From: Spirochaetia bacterium
Lineage (GTDB): Bacteria; Spirochaetota; Spirochaetia; Treponematales; Breznakiellaceae
Direction of reading: 5' to 3'
Length of the DNA stretch: 5,887 nt
Assembly: GCA_026002595.1 (NCBI GenBank)
Contig: BOBW01000100.1
Location: forward strand, 1-5,887
Part shown: positions 5,640 to 5,887 of the stretch, piece after piece
Layout: every line of letters begins with the position of its first letter
How positions within the stretch are numbered: position 1 is the stretch's first letter
The notes under the pieces: model-generated
The model's input: only the letters and a program-made list of their open reading frames with translations
What the model was told of the DNA's origin: nothing
Databases searched by the model: none
Program-made: the position numbers and the translations under genes

Positions 5640-5887
5640 ATGCTGAAAGGACGGTCCCTGATAGAACCGGGGAACTTCACGATTGAGGAGATGGACGCTC
5701 TCTTCGCTCTGGCGGAGCGGATTGAGGATGAGCCGGCTTATCTGCGGGAAAGCTGCCGGGGAAGGCTTTTGGCGGCCCTTTTTTTTGAACCCAGCACCCG
5801 GACCCGCCTGAGTTTTGAGGCGGCCATGCAGCGGCTGGGGGGGAGCTGCCTGGGCTTTGCGGACCCCGGCTCCAGTTCCGCCTCCAA
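5640..5887 (+). CDS. pyrB: Aspartate carbamoyltransferase catalytic subunit, N-terminal part
   Basis: This enzyme joins carbamoyl phosphate and L-aspartate to N-carbamoyl-L-aspartate, the committed step of pyrimidine synthesis, in the cytoplasm. The first 82 residues are in the window. [22 protein letters not shown] (47-68) contains the carbamoyl-phosphate loop S52-T53-R54-T55-R56, at the same numbers as the E. coli enzyme. GSSSAS (77-82) leads to the mobile loop whose lysine lies just past the edge. A strong GAGGGGG (5629-5635) overlaps the leader stop codon and precedes ATG 5640 by four bases. The family start (MLKGRSLI) agrees. Expression is probably controlled by the attenuator just upstream. 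Ornithine carbamoyltransferase shares the STRTR motif, but the surrounding sequence and the early position favour PyrB. A pyrI regulatory gene may follow, outside the window. Confidence 0.95.
   Translation, partial: MLKGRSLIEPGNFTIEEMDALFALAERIEDEPAYLRESCRGRLLAALFFEPSTRTRLSFEAAMQRLGGSCLGFADPGSSSAS

Overview
The window reads as part of a bacterial chromosome of moderate to high GC, with one AT-rich island (about 31% GC by hand count over 3601-4020). The gene set is an AddB-type recombination nuclease, a small cupin, a cytoplasmic esterase and pyrB. It fits a host- or gut-associated anaerobe. A termite-gut-type Treponema or another spirochaete, or a clostridium, are both plausible, but nothing here fixes the taxon; this is an impression, not a result.

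Layout. Positions 1-2982 are filled by one long minus-strand reading frame that runs off the left edge. It has 994 codons in the window with no stop and encodes an AddB/RexB-like PD-(D/E)XK nuclease with a four-cysteine iron-sulfur signature. A 113-bp divergent intergenic region (2983-3095) holds a plausible promoter for each direction. Three plus-strand genes follow, packed like an operon. They are a DUF985/Cupin_5 protein (3096-3551), an AT-rich gene of unknown function whose ATG overlaps the cupin stop (3551-4045), and a two-domain alpha/beta-hydrolase esterase (4058-5236) whose Shine-Dalgarno overlaps the preceding stop codon. The AT-rich gene looks like a recent arrival. The cupin ends earlier than I expect for its family, exactly where the base composition changes.

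Positions 5237-5639 carry no long gene but are dense in structure. There is a 10-bp tandem repeat, a large inverted repeat with A-tracts phased at about one helical turn, and then a strong promoter (extended -10 TATAAT, 17-bp spacer). After the promoter comes a 44-codon leader frame, and an intrinsic terminator inside that frame 18 bp before pyrB. pyrB (5640 onward, cut by the right edge) encodes the N-terminus of aspartate carbamoyltransferase with an intact carbamoyl-phosphate site.

The most interesting system is the pyrB leader. Its architecture (promoter, 44-codon leader frame translated through an attenuator hairpin, stop codon just before the pyrB start) closely parallels the pyrL-pyrBI attenuator of enterobacteria. 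Here, however, the leader start codon lies at the predicted transcription start, so the leader would be read from a leaderless mRNA. The second is the cupin / AT-rich unknown / esterase cluster with its compositional break.
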